A stretch of DNA of 64,000 bases from assembly GCA_029882215.1 (NCBI GenBank), contig JAOULC010000017.1, forward strand, positions 1 to 64,000. Direction: 5' to 3'. Position 1 is the stretch's first letter, and the number at the start of each line of letters is the position of its first letter. Under the pieces are notes generated by a model, which ran no database searches, was not told where the DNA came from, and worked only from the letters and a program-made list of their open reading frames with translations. This document shows, piece after piece, positions 10,691 to 20,723 of this stretch. Origin of the DNA: Gammaproteobacteria bacterium. GTDB taxonomy: Bacteria; Pseudomonadota; Gammaproteobacteria; SZUA-229. The position numbers and the translations under genes are program-made.

Positions 10691-10772
10691 TTATGTTGTC
10701 CGCAAAAAACAACATAACAGGCCTGCTATTGTACCCTTTGTACACTCAATAGCTTTTCACCCGTTAAACATC
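10691..10772. terminator. Two tandem stem-loops between convergent genes
   Basis: GTTATGTTGT-ccgcaaaaa-ACAACATAAC followed by GCTATTG...CAATAGC. Confidence 0.55.
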
Positions 10773-10774
10773 AT

Positions 10775-10990
10775 CTAATGCTGCTGCAGGCATTCGCGCC
10801 GTGTTAAATCCTCTAATTTGCGGATATTGGACTGCAGCAAAACTTCACGCTTTTGTTGATCACTGAGCGAAGACCAGACTTTAATCTCATCCAGTGTTCT
10901 GAAGCAGCCCATACAGACATCGTTATCATCAAGGCAACAGTTTCTGATACACGGAGACTCTGTTTTTGACATAGACACTTCCCATCTCAT
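10775..10990 (-). CDS. DUF1289 family Cys-rich protein
   Basis: SPCIRNCCLDDNDVCMGCFRTLDEIKVWSSLSDQQK. Confidence 0.9.
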   Translation of the reverse strand: MRWEVSMSKTESPCIRNCCLDDNDVCMGCFRTLDEIKVWSSLSDQQKREVLLQSNIRKLEDLTRRECLQQH

Positions 10991-11118
10991 TTATAGCGCA
11001 TTATAACCCGGCCATTTGTTCTGCCAAATCAATCTGATAATTTTTTATCCTCTGTTTAACCCTTTTCAGTGCTGCTCTGCGTCTATAGCCCTGAAGACCA
11101 ATAACTGAGGATAAAAAA

Positions 11119-12909
11119 ATGAAAAATAACAAACACCGATATCAGCGTCTGGGCTATGCCATCGTATTAACCGCATTAGTCACAGGCTGCGCGCAGCAGC
11201 ATATTCCTGAAGCCAAAATAACGACCGATAAATCGCAATCCGTTACTGACCAGTTCGTTATAACAGAGCAGCTTTCAGCTCCCGCCACGGCTAATAAAAC
11301 GCGGCCGCAGCCAGTAGAAGAACAAGCGAGAGAACTTGCGAGAACAGCTCAACATGCAAAATCAGAACAGCAATACCGGCAAAAAGAAAAGCGCAGCTTA
11401 CGGCCTATGCACGGTAGCATCACACCATTTATACAGTCTTCCATTCAGTATAATGATTATGCATCTGGCAATATTCAGGACAAGGAAAAATATGCCAAGT
11501 ATGTAAAAAACTTAGTCAAGCAAACCGCTATTGAACCGCTATCCACTTTCTCAATTGATGTCGACACGGGCAGCTATAGCAACGTCAGACGGCTGATTAA
11601 CAGCGGCACTCTGCCACTCAAAGATGCCGTCAGAGTCGAAGAAATGCTTAATTATTTCAGTTACGATTATAAAAACACACCCGAGAATAATGCGCCGTTT
11701 ATTAGTCGCACAGAAACAGCACCCAGTCCCTGGTCAAAGCACCATCACCTATTACAAATAGGTATTAAAGCGATCGATATAGAAGCCCGTCAACTGCCCG
11801 CGGCAAACCTTGTTTTTTTAATTGATGTGTCTGGCTCGATGGCATCTGAAAATAAATTAGGCCTGTTAAAAAAATCACTGGGCTTATTAGTCTCAAAAAT
11901 GCGCAAACAGGATACGATTTCACTGGTGGTATATGCCGGTGCCAGTGGTATTGTACTTGAGCCCACTTCGGGTGATCAAAAATCACTTATCAATAACGCC
12001 TTATCAAGGCTGCGCGCCGGTGGCTCGACAAACGGAGCATCCGGTATACAACTGGCCTATCAGGTAGCGCAACAAGCCTATATAAAAAATGGTATCAACC
12101 GGATTCTGTTAGCCACCGATGGTGATTTCAATGTTGGTACCGTCAATTTTAACCAGCTAATAGAACTGGTGGAAGAAAAACGCAAAACAGGCATCAGCTT
12201 AAGTACACTGGGTTTTGGTCACGGCAATTACAATGACCAGTTAATGGAACAGCTGGCAGATTCTGCTAATGGTAAATATTCATATATCGATACGCTGAAA
12301 GAAGCACAGAAGGTACTGATTGATGAAATGTCATCGAGTCTGAAAACCGTTGCTAAAGATGTAAAAATTCAGATTGAATTTAATCCCTCGGTTGTGGCCG
12401 AATATCGTCTCATTGGTTATGAAAATAGAAGGCTCAATGAAGAAGACTTTAATAACGACAACGTGGATGCCGGTGAAATTGGTGCAGGTCATACCGTTAC
12501 CGCATTTTATGAAATTGTATTAAGCAGCAGCCAGTATCGTCAGATTGATCCGTTAAGATATCAGCAGGAATCAGCGGACAATGTAACAAATAGCAATGAA
12601 CTGGCTTTTGTAAAAATAAGGTACAAAGAACCACAACACGATGTCAGTAAACTGATAACACAAGCGGTGCCAGTATCCGCTATTCGCAGAACGATTGAGC
12701 AGACTAGCGATGACTTTCGTTTTGCCAGCAGTGTTATCGGCTTTGCTGAATTACTAAAAGACGAACAGCAGCACAAAGAGATTGATTTTGATCAGGTCAT
12801 AAAACTTTCCACTGCCGCCAGAGGTAAAGATTTATTCGGCTATCGCAGCGAATTCACGCAACTGGTAAAATTAGCACAATCACTCAAATTCACAGCACTG
12901 CAGCAATAG
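11119..12909 (+). CDS. von Willebrand factor type A domain lipoprotein (YfbK-like)
   Basis: Lipobox TALVTGC; MIDAS motif DVSGSMASENK; TFSIDVDTGSYSNVRR typical of this family. Confidence 0.9.
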   Translation: MKNNKHRYQRLGYAIVLTALVTGCAQQHIPEAKITTDKSQSVTDQFVITEQLSAPATANKTRPQPVEEQARELARTAQHAKSEQQYRQKEKRSLRPMHGSITPFIQSSIQYNDYASGNIQDKEKYAKYVKNLVKQTAIEPLSTFSIDVDTGSYSNVRRLINSGTLPLKDAVRVEEMLNYFSYDYKNTPENNAPFISRTETAPSPWSKHHHLLQIGIKAIDIEARQLPAANLVFLIDVSGSMASENKLGLLKKSLGLLVSKMRKQDTISLVVYAGASGIVLEPTSGDQKSLINNALSRLRAGGSTNGASGIQLAYQVAQQAYIKNGINRILLATDGDFNVGTVNFNQLIELVEEKRKTGISLSTLGFGHGNYNDQLMEQLADSANGKYSYIDTLKEAQKVLIDEMSSSLKTVAKDVKIQIEFNPSVVAEYRLIGYENRRLNEEDFNNDNVDAGEIGAGHTVTAFYEIVLSSSQYRQIDPLRYQQESADNVTNSNELAFVKIRYKEPQHDVSKLITQAVPVSAIRRTIEQTSDDFRFASSVIGFAELLKDEQQHKEIDFDQVIKLSTAARGKDLFGYRSEFTQLVKLAQSLKFTALQQ

Positions 12910-12969
12910 TGTTATGATGTCTGAACCTGAACCATCCACCTTTAAGTTCAGGTTCAGACAATTAATGAT

Positions 12970-13566
12970 ATGAAAGCAAAAGATACGCCTATTAAATCAC
13001 AACAAGCCGACGATCAGAACAGCGATGAAGAACTACTGGCACTATACTGCCATGGTAACAATCGCGCGTTCGATATGCTGTATAACAGGCACCGTGACAG
13101 TCTTTACCGTTTTCTGCTGAGGCAAAATAATAATATGACTGCGCAGGCTGAAGAAATTTTTCAGGAGGTATGGTTCAGTATTATTAATCATAAAAAGCAG
13201 TTCAGAAATGATTCAAAATTTTCCACCTGGCTATATCAGATTGCGAGAAATAAATTAACTGATAGCAGCAGAAAATCATTAAGCCGAAAAGAAAAGCTGC
13301 ACGATGATATTGCATCGCAGTCAGTGGAATCAGCCACTCCCGAACCGGATCACAAGACACAGCTGCAAATTTGCATTGAGCTGTTGCAGGGCTTTGTATT
13401 ACAACTTCCGCAGGAACAAAAAGAAGCCTTTGTACTGAAACATGATACCGATAAGAGTATCGATGATCTGGCCCTGATAACCAACACCACTCACGAAACC
13501 TTTAAAAGCCGTTTACGTTACGCCATGCAAAAACTACGCGACTGGCTACCCGGTGAATGTCTATGA
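12970..13566 (+). CDS. ECF-type RNA polymerase sigma factor
   Basis: ELLALYCHGNNRAFDMLYNRHRDSLYRFLLR, AEEIFQEVWFSI, KFSTWLYQIARNKLTDSSRK, LPQEQKEAFVLKHD. Confidence 0.9.
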   Translation: MKAKDTPIKSQQADDQNSDEELLALYCHGNNRAFDMLYNRHRDSLYRFLLRQNNNMTAQAEEIFQEVWFSIINHKKQFRNDSKFSTWLYQIARNKLTDSSRKSLSRKEKLHDDIASQSVESATPEPDHKTQLQICIELLQGFVLQLPQEQKEAFVLKHDTDKSIDDLALITNTTHETFKSRLRYAMQKLRDWLPGECL

Positions 13567-14480
13567 ACAAGCACGTCCCTTCCGATCCGCATGACGACAA
13601 GATCTCATCTTTGTACCAACAAGGGTCTGTTGAAACACCTGCCGCACACATTAACGAAAACATACGACTGCATGCGAGAAAACACTCGGCCAGCGTAATC
13701 TCTTTCCCTCTGCGCAGGGTATTAAATGTAATCAGTTCATCACGCTCACTACAGGTGGCCGCAGTTCTTGTTATCGGTGTCAGCATCATTCTGCAAATAC
13801 AGTTTGATCACCCGGCAGAAATGAGCCGGCCTGAACCTGCAGAATACTCCGTCAATGATTTACTTGCTGATAAGTCTGACGCTGAGCACGGCGTTGTTAC
13901 TGAGGATCAGTTACTAACACCATCTGTTTCATCTGACTCAGTGCAGGAATCACTGGCTGAAAGAAACCTTAACCCTGTTGCAAGGCCCGCATCACCCAGG
14001 CCTGCAATGAAAGCCAAAGCGGCACCTGAAAAGCCTGCTGCTGACGATGAAATGCAACAAACTGAAAAAAGCGAAACAATGATGCGCGAAAAGCGCCGTC
14101 TGACTAAACAATTCAGCGAAGAAAAGCAGGCTCACTCCAGTCATAGACAAGCTGAATTAATACTGCACAGCACAGCCACGTCAATGCAGAGCGTCAGTGA
14201 ACAAGACGCAGACGATCTGTGCAGAACACTGGATAATGCAGCGTGCTTAAACTCAGCGACTTGTGTGTTAAACAATATAAGTAATGACCTGGTTTGCCGG
14301 CCGGCACTAAATCACTGTGAACAGGATTTCAGTCAGCTGCAGGATCATCCGGACCTGTGCCAGCAAAAGCCACACTGTGAATACACAGCCAGTGACTGCA
14401 ACTGCCATAGCGATGGCTCATGCAGCTGTCTTGGCGATACACCACCAGCCTGCAAACTCACTGCCGGGGAAGATAAATAG
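13557..14480 (+). CDS. Hypothetical membrane-anchored protein with Cys-rich C-terminus; possible anti-sigma partner
   Basis: Overlaps the sigma gene end; single TM (LQVAAVLVIGVSIILQI); C-terminal region with about 12 Cys. Confidence 0.6.
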   Translation: MSMNKHVPSDPHDDKISSLYQQGSVETPAAHINENIRLHARKHSASVISFPLRRVLNVISSSRSLQVAAVLVIGVSIILQIQFDHPAEMSRPEPAEYSVNDLLADKSDAEHGVVTEDQLLTPSVSSDSVQESLAERNLNPVARPASPRPAMKAKAAPEKPAADDEMQQTEKSETMMREKRRLTKQFSEEKQAHSSHRQAELILHSTATSMQSVSEQDADDLCRTLDNAACLNSATCVLNNISNDLVCRPALNHCEQDFSQLQDHPDLCQQKPHCEYTASDCNCHSDGSCSCLGDTPPACKLTAGEDK

Positions 14481-15378
14481 CCGGGTCTTTTATCCGCTTT
14501 TTCAGGCACACATAACCCAGCACATAACCCGTCACAGCACCGGCAACATGGGCGACAAGATTAATTGCCGGGTCACCCGTGCCCAATAAAAGATTAAGAC
14601 TATCCCAGCCTATGAACCAGAGCGCAAGCAGCCAGGCGGGTATATAGACATTACCGAAGTAAATTAGTATCCAGACAAACACGCGGATTTTTTCACGCGG
14701 CATCAGTGCTGCAAACAGCCCAATCATACCCATCACAAGCCCCGACAGGCCTAATGCCGGTAGGGCCTCCTGCCCCAGCCACACCGAAGCAGAATAAGCC
14801 AGCGAGCTGCTAACAATAATAACAATACAAATTCCGAGAAAGGCCCAGGCTCTTGCCATAACGATTTCTATTGCCGGCGCGAATGCCAGAAAGAAAATAA
14901 GATTGCCGATTAAATGCCATATATCACCATGGGCCAGTGCTGAAGTCAGCATTTTGAGAGGATCGGCTGATTGCGGAAAATAAACTAAATCTTTCTTTAA
15001 GCTGGCCGTATATTTTTTCGCATAATCTGCATGATGCTGCTCTACATATGCTGTCAGTGCTGAAAATTGTCCCGGCGTTAAATCTTCAAACCAGAAGTAG
15101 CGGTGAATAAGTGCAGAGACTGTTAAGTCCGGCCGCTGCTCTATACGCTTTATCATTAACCGACAAAGGTTGTTATCCGTTACCATCTTATTCATTGCGC
15201 TGACGTCACTGGCTACGGACTTAATCTCACTACAAAATGCGCTAATATCCTGCTCGAGTAAATTCTCATTTTTATACTGGAAATAAAAAACCACAATACA
15301 CAGCAAGGCAATTAAATAGCTGATGAGTGGCAAATTCATGCGATTAAAACGCGTACTGTGTGGCATCAATAAGAGCAT
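14458..15378 (-). CDS. Rhomboid family intramembrane serine protease
   Basis: GLSGLVMGMIGL (GxSG) and AHVAGAVTGYVLG catalytic His helix, multiple TM. Confidence 0.85.
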   Translation of the reverse strand: MLLLMPHSTRFNRMNLPLISYLIALLCIVVFYFQYKNENLLEQDISAFCSEIKSVASDVSAMNKMVTDNNLCRLMIKRIEQRPDLTVSALIHRYFWFEDLTPGQFSALTAYVEQHHADYAKKYTASLKKDLVYFPQSADPLKMLTSALAHGDIWHLIGNLIFFLAFAPAIEIVMARAWAFLGICIVIIVSSSLAYSASVWLGQEALPALGLSGLVMGMIGLFAALMPREKIRVFVWILIYFGNVYIPAWLLALWFIGWDSLNLLLGTGDPAINLVAHVAGAVTGYVLGYVCLKKRIKDPAIYLPRQ

Positions 15379-15649
15379 ATTAAATATTTAATCTGGGTAT
15401 TTCCTTACAGTTTATAACAAAATCAATAAGCATAATGAATTGATTACATAAGAAAAAGCTATACGCAATCACAAATCACTCTTATCACAACCATGATAAG
15501 CTACCACTCATCAAATAAACCAAATCTTCATAGCAATATTTAATCAAAAATGAAAATACTGCTTATACTTAAAACGTACAATTTATATTTTCATTAACTA
15601 TCAGGAGAAAACAGCCTACTCACATTGATTCACACTTGGAGAAGTTAAT

Positions 15650-15994
15650 ATGAATTTTAATGTTAATAGTAAAAGTATTGAAACAAACGAACAGGGTTTC
15701 TTATGCAACCTTGAAGACTGGAGTGAAGAGTTTGCGGAGAAAGTAGCAGACCATGATGGTGTAAAATTATATAATGATCACTGGGAACTGATCTGGTACT
15801 TCCGTGAATACCATGAGGAAACCTTAGTCGCCCCCACCATGCACACCGTTGTCAGAACGCTGGGGAAAAACAAAGGCGAGCACTTTCATGATCAAAAAGA
15901 ATATGAAAAACACATTTACAGTTTATTTCCTAAAGACCCTACTCATGAAATTTGCAAACTAGCGGGCCTGCCAATGCCGCAACCTGATACATAA
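15650..15994 (+). CDS. TusE/DsrC/DsvC family protein lacking the penultimate cysteine
   Basis: DHWELIWYFREYHEE and LAGLP signature; C-terminus EICKLAGLPMPQPDT. Confidence 0.85.
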   Translation: MNFNVNSKSIETNEQGFLCNLEDWSEEFAEKVADHDGVKLYNDHWELIWYFREYHEETLVAPTMHTVVRTLGKNKGEHFHDQKEYEKHIYSLFPKDPTHEICKLAGLPMPQPDT

Positions 15995-16005
15995 CCATTT
16001 ATGCA

Positions 16006-16036
16006 AAAAAGGCAGCTAATAAGCTGCCTTTTTATT
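16006..16036. terminator. Bidirectional intrinsic terminator
   Basis: AAAAGGCAGCT-aata-AGCTGCCTTTTT. Confidence 0.85.
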
Positions 16037-16052
16037 TTTATTCAACGAATAG

Positions 16053-17435
16053 TTATATCTGTCTTGCCCGATATGAACGTCCTTTTAGCTTGCCTTCAGA
16101 CAACTTTTTCAAAGCCGCTTTTGCCACGCCTCGGTTTACCGCCACATAAGACCAGCTGTTAGCCACCTGGATCTTGCCAACCTGATTACCTGCTATACCA
16201 CCTTCGGCCGTCAATGCCCCTAAAATATCACCGGGTCTGATTTTTTGTTTTTTACCGGCATCGATTCGCAGTGTGACCATCGCAGCTCTGTATATTTCCT
16301 GTTCCAGCACCTCAAAGCCCGGTAATTTTTCCGGCGAGATACGCTGCCCCAGATACTCTTCCAGCTGAGCCAATTTATGGTGTTCATTTTCTGCATATAA
16401 AGTGCAGGCAAAGCCTTTACTGCCTGCACGGCCTGTACGCCCGACACGATGTACGTGTACTTCGGTATCGTGAGCCATCTGATAATTAATCACCAGATCC
16501 AGTGCTTCAATATCCAGTCCACGGGCGGCCACATCGGTGGCTACCAGAATAGAAATGCTTTTGTTGGCAAAACGTACCAGCACCTGATCACGGTCGCGCT
16601 GCTCTAAATCACCATTCAGAGACAATGAGTCAAAACCATAACGGCGTAATTCATCTGATATATCGCTTGTTTCTTTTTTCGTCTTGCAAAAAATGACGGC
16701 CGATTCAGGCCGGTGTTTCATTAGTAACAAACGTACCGCAGTCAGGCGGTCAATTTCGTTATCAATCTTGTACAAGTGCTGCTGGATAGTCGAGTTATCA
16801 TGCGCTGAAACCGCTTCTACTGATACCGGATCATTCATTATGCGCTTGGCAATCGACTGAATCTGGCTGGAGAATGTCGCACTGAATAATAAAGTCTGAC
16901 GTTTTGCAGGCAGTTCATTGATGATTGCTTCCAGCGAGGTCTGGAAACCCATATCCAGCATTCGGTCAGCCTCATCCAGTACAAAGGTATTTAAGTGTGC
17001 AAGATTCAGCTTGGCTTTGCTTAAATGATCTTCAATACGTCCAGGCGTACCCACTACAATATGAGCACCGTACTCTAAAGAAGCCACCTGAGCTGCCGAA
17101 GGCATACCACCACATAGGGTAATCACTTTGATATTGGGGATACCACGTCCCAGCCTGCGCACTTCTGTCGCCACTTGATCCGCCAATTCACGTGTGGGAC
17201 AAAGCACCAGTGACTGCACCGATAAATTCTTTACATCCAGATTCTGCAGCATGCCAAGCGCAAAAGCAGCTGTCTTACCCGAACCGGTTTTACCCTGCGC
17301 AATAACATCTTTAGCATCAAGAATTGGCGGCAGGCTCTGTGCCTGAATCGGTGTCATCTCCAGATATTCAAGTGTTTTCAGATTATCAAGGAGAGCTGTG
17401 TTTAAATTTAGAGTGGAGAAATCGGTCTGGCTCAA
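16053..17435 (-). CDS. dbpA: ATP-dependent RNA helicase DbpA
   Basis: DEAD motif VLDEADRMLD, AQGKTGSGKT, HRVGRTGRAG, C-terminal DbpA RNA-binding domain. Confidence 0.93.
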   Translation of the reverse strand: MSQTDFSTLNLNTALLDNLKTLEYLEMTPIQAQSLPPILDAKDVIAQGKTGSGKTAAFALGMLQNLDVKNLSVQSLVLCPTRELADQVATEVRRLGRGIPNIKVITLCGGMPSAAQVASLEYGAHIVVGTPGRIEDHLSKAKLNLAHLNTFVLDEADRMLDMGFQTSLEAIINELPAKRQTLLFSATFSSQIQSIAKRIMNDPVSVEAVSAHDNSTIQQHLYKIDNEIDRLTAVRLLLMKHRPESAVIFCKTKKETSDISDELRRYGFDSLSLNGDLEQRDRDQVLVRFANKSISILVATDVAARGLDIEALDLVINYQMAHDTEVHVHRVGRTGRAGSKGFACTLYAENEHHKLAQLEEYLGQRISPEKLPGFEVLEQEIYRAAMVTLRIDAGKKQKIRPGDILGALTAEGGIAGNQVGKIQVANSWSYVAVNRGVAKAALKKLSEGKLKGRSYRARQI

Positions 17436-17531
17436 TGCATTATTCCTGTGTGGGCTGTATTCAGTCTAGCTCTAACGAGGATAAAGAGCCTGCTTACTAT
17501 CAGATATGATATGGAAGTATTATCTGGACAA

Positions 17532-17565
17532 TAAAAAAGGGCAAGACCTAAGTCCTGCCCTTTCA
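17532..17565 (-). terminator. Intrinsic terminator of cold shock gene
   Basis: Minus-strand GGGCAGGACttagGTCTTGCCC followed by a T-rich tract. Confidence 0.75.
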
Positions 17566-17640
17566 TCCCGCATCTGCTTGGATTAAGCAAAAACGGGCTG
17601 GTCACTAGCTAAAAAGCCGTGACCAGATAGCGATTTAAAA

Positions 17641-17847
17641 TTAAAGCGCTACGATGTTTTCTGCTTGAGGACCTTTAGCGCCCTGAGTAACAGTGAACTC
17701 AACTTTTTGGCCTTCAGCAAGAGTCTTGAAACCACCGCCAGAGATTGCGCTGAAATGTGCAAAAACGTCAGGGCCATTTTCTTGCTCAATAAAACCAAAA
17801 CCTTTAGCTTCGTTGAACCATTTTACAGTACCAGTTACAGTAGACAT
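17641..17847 (-). CDS. Cold shock protein, CspA family
   Basis: [31 protein letters not shown]. Confidence 0.95.
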   Translation of the reverse strand: MSTVTGTVKWFNEAKGFGFIEQENGPDVFAHFSAISGGGFKTLAEGQKVEFTVTQGAKGPQAENIVAL

Positions 17848-18305
17848 ATTTTTTTCCTAATTTAATCAATAGTAAGTTTTTTAAGCCATAAATATCTGTG
17901 ATAGTTAAGGCTTGGTTTTGCTGGAAGTATTATTTTACTTATGAAGAACAGGACGAGGTACTAAGATGGAACATCGAAATGTGGTGTGCATAAATATAAG
18001 TCGAACTTTCAAGCTGAAGAGATTATACAACAACGCAATCCACAGTAACAACGATTTATTCCTTTTAAATCAATAAAAATGATCTATTTTTGGATTATTC
18101 TGGACATTTTAGTCAATTTTATGACTTTTAATATTTTTTTTAAACATATAGCGATTCAAAACCGGTAAATTTACCGGTCAACATCCCCTGCAAGTCATAT
18201 GGATAAATCGTATTATCAGGTATCGCTTACTACAAACAAGCGGTACTGCACGTTTAATAATTCATTTATACTGCCCGTATTCAGCGTTACTCTACTGGAC
18301 TTACA

Positions 18306-19187
18306 ATGCTACTTTGTTATGAAGAACCTCTTTATCGACCTCCTAGTGAAGCCAATAACCTGATCTTGCAGGTTACTATTGGTTGTCGTTTTAATCAGTG
18401 CAGCTTTTGCTCCATGTATAAGCACAAAGAATACCGCTTAAAATCGATCGAAGACATCCAGCTGGAGATTGACCGTGTTAAACAATTTAACGCGGACGTC
18501 AGTCGTATTTTTCTCGCCGATGGCGACGCATTTAATCTCGACAGTGCGCAGTTATTAGAGATCCTAAAACGATTACAGGCCGCTTTCCCAAAATTGACAC
18601 GGGTTTCCTGTTATGCAACGCCCGCCAATATTTCAGCTAAGTCAGCTGATGAACTGGCTTTGCTCAAGGCCAATAAATTATCGTTAATATATGTCGGTAT
18701 TGAAACCGGCTCGAATCTGTTGCTTAAAAAAATAACCAAAGGTGCCACACAAAACAGCATTGCCCGCTCACTAAAGCTGGCTGATGCCGCCGGCATTAAA
18801 GTATCAGCAACCATCATACTCGGGCTGGGAGGCCATCAATTCTGGCAGCAACATATCACTGAAACGGTCGCGCTGTTAAATGCCGCACCGGTCAGCTACC
18901 TTTCTACCTTACAGCTTTATCTCGATAAAAGCGCTGAGGCCGAATTCATTGATAAATTTGCTGAGGAATTTCAGCCGCAGTCTGATGCCGATATTTTACA
19001 GGAACTGGCACAGCTGATCAGTCAGCTCAGACCGGTGAAAAAAATAATATTCAGATCGAACCATGCATCCAATGCACTGGCTCTGGCGGGTAATTTGCCA
19101 AAAGACCGTGATAAATTACTTGCCCAAATTAGCCGCGTCATGAACTTACCTGACAGACTCAGGCCACAAAGCTCCCGCTCGTTATAA
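18306..19187 (+). CDS. Radical SAM protein
   Basis: CRFNQCSFC (CxxxxCxxC-type cluster motif) and TIM-barrel-like sequence. Confidence 0.85.
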   Translation: MLLCYEEPLYRPPSEANNLILQVTIGCRFNQCSFCSMYKHKEYRLKSIEDIQLEIDRVKQFNADVSRIFLADGDAFNLDSAQLLEILKRLQAAFPKLTRVSCYATPANISAKSADELALLKANKLSLIYVGIETGSNLLLKKITKGATQNSIARSLKLADAAGIKVSATIILGLGGHQFWQQHITETVALLNAAPVSYLSTLQLYLDKSAEAEFIDKFAEEFQPQSDADILQELAQLISQLRPVKKIIFRSNHASNALALAGNLPKDRDKLLAQISRVMNLPDRLRPQSSRSL

Positions 19188-19276
19188 GCGCCAGCTGACA
19201 ACCGGGCATATAACGCTGATCAGCTTAAGCAGTGCGCATGATCGCTGTTTACTTTTGCCGCTTTATCAGTGCCATA

Positions 19277-20614
19277 TTAGGGCCAGATGCCGCGCATCAG
19301 TGTCGCACTGGCAACCCTCTCGATTGCAATCGACAGCGCAATACTTCTAAACAGTGGTTTCTCAGCACCGGCTAATTTCACAAGGTCCTCATCAGCCACA
19401 ACCTCCTCACCGACAACGTATCGCTGCCAGCGATCAAACACCGTATCCATTACCTTATGCATGATTTTTTCAAGCCGGGTATTCACTTCATCAAGATCCC
19501 AGCGCTGATTATCCTGATTTTGCACCCACTCAAAATAACTCACCGTAACACCACCCGCATTGACAATAATATCCGGTAACAAATAAATGCCGCGCTCACA
19601 CAGGATCTTATCAGCATCCGGGGTGGTTGGATTATTGGCAGCCTCAACAACCAGTCTCGCTTTGATATTGTATGCATTGGCGGCATGTATCTGATTACTC
19701 AGCGCTGCCGGAATTAAAATATCACATTCCAGCTCAAGAATTTCTTCATTGGTGATAGTCATTGTGTTGGGCATACCGACAACGGTTCCATGCTCGGCTT
19801 TAAAAGCCATCAACTCTTCAAAGTTCAGGCCATCTTCATGATACACACCACCTGCACTGTCACTAACCGCAAGAATTTTGGCTCCCTTTCGCGAGAACGC
19901 ATCAGCCGTTACGGCTCCAACATTACCAAAGCCCTGAATCACTACACTGGCACCGGCGATAGTCTGCTGCTCAGGAATCAGTGATTTAGATAAAAAACGT
20001 TCAGTTACATGACAAACACCGTTGCCGGTTGCCTCATTTCTGCCAAGCGAGCCGCCCATTTCAACCGGTTTACCCGTGACAACAGGACGATTATTTTTAC
20101 CGGGGTGCAACATATCATAAGTATCAAATATCCACGCCATGGTCTGCGCATTGGTGTAGAGATCCGGTGCCGGTATGTCGGTGTGCGGACCGATATTATC
20201 CGCCAGCTCGGTTGTAAAACGGCGGGTGATACGTCTCAGTTCGCTTTCACTTAACCCTTTGGTATTACAAACCACACCGCCTTTAGCGCCGCCAAAAGGA
20301 ATATTAACCAGCGCGCATTTCCAGGTCATTAACTTGGCCAGCGAAACGACTTCCTCCATGGTGACATCCGGGTGATATCGCATACCGCCTTTGCCGGGGC
20401 CAAACACCTGATTATGCAGAACACGGTAGCCCTGAATAGACTGCACAGAGCCATCATCCATTTCAATCGGGAAGTTAACAATAGTGATACGCTTGGGCTT
20501 TTTTAAGAAATCAATCAGGCCTTTTTTAAGGTCTTTGATATAACAGGCTGCCTGAGTGAACTGCTGCTCACTCATAATAACAGGATCAAGATTTTCGGTG
20601 CTGGGCTCTGACAT
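19277..20614 (-). CDS. Glu/Leu/Phe/Val dehydrogenase (glutamate dehydrogenase family)
   Basis: GGMRYHPDVTMEEVVSLAKLMTWKCALVNIPFGGAKGGV, VIQGFGNVGAVTA. Confidence 0.93.
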   Translation of the reverse strand: MSEPSTENLDPVIMSEQQFTQAACYIKDLKKGLIDFLKKPKRITIVNFPIEMDDGSVQSIQGYRVLHNQVFGPGKGGMRYHPDVTMEEVVSLAKLMTWKCALVNIPFGGAKGGVVCNTKGLSESELRRITRRFTTELADNIGPHTDIPAPDLYTNAQTMAWIFDTYDMLHPGKNNRPVVTGKPVEMGGSLGRNEATGNGVCHVTERFLSKSLIPEQQTIAGASVVIQGFGNVGAVTADAFSRKGAKILAVSDSAGGVYHEDGLNFEELMAFKAEHGTVVGMPNTMTITNEEILELECDILIPAALSNQIHAANAYNIKARLVVEAANNPTTPDADKILCERGIYLLPDIIVNAGGVTVSYFEWVQNQDNQRWDLDEVNTRLEKIMHKVMDTVFDRWQRYVVGEEVVADEDLVKLAGAEKPLFRSIALSIAIERVASATLMRGIWP

Positions 20615-20723
20615 AACTGAAGTTCCAAAAATAGCTGCTAAAGATTGTTAAATACATGCTTTTATAATAAACCAGACAGCTGAGAAAAACTCAGCAGATA
20701 CAGTCTATGTATAAACACGCTGC

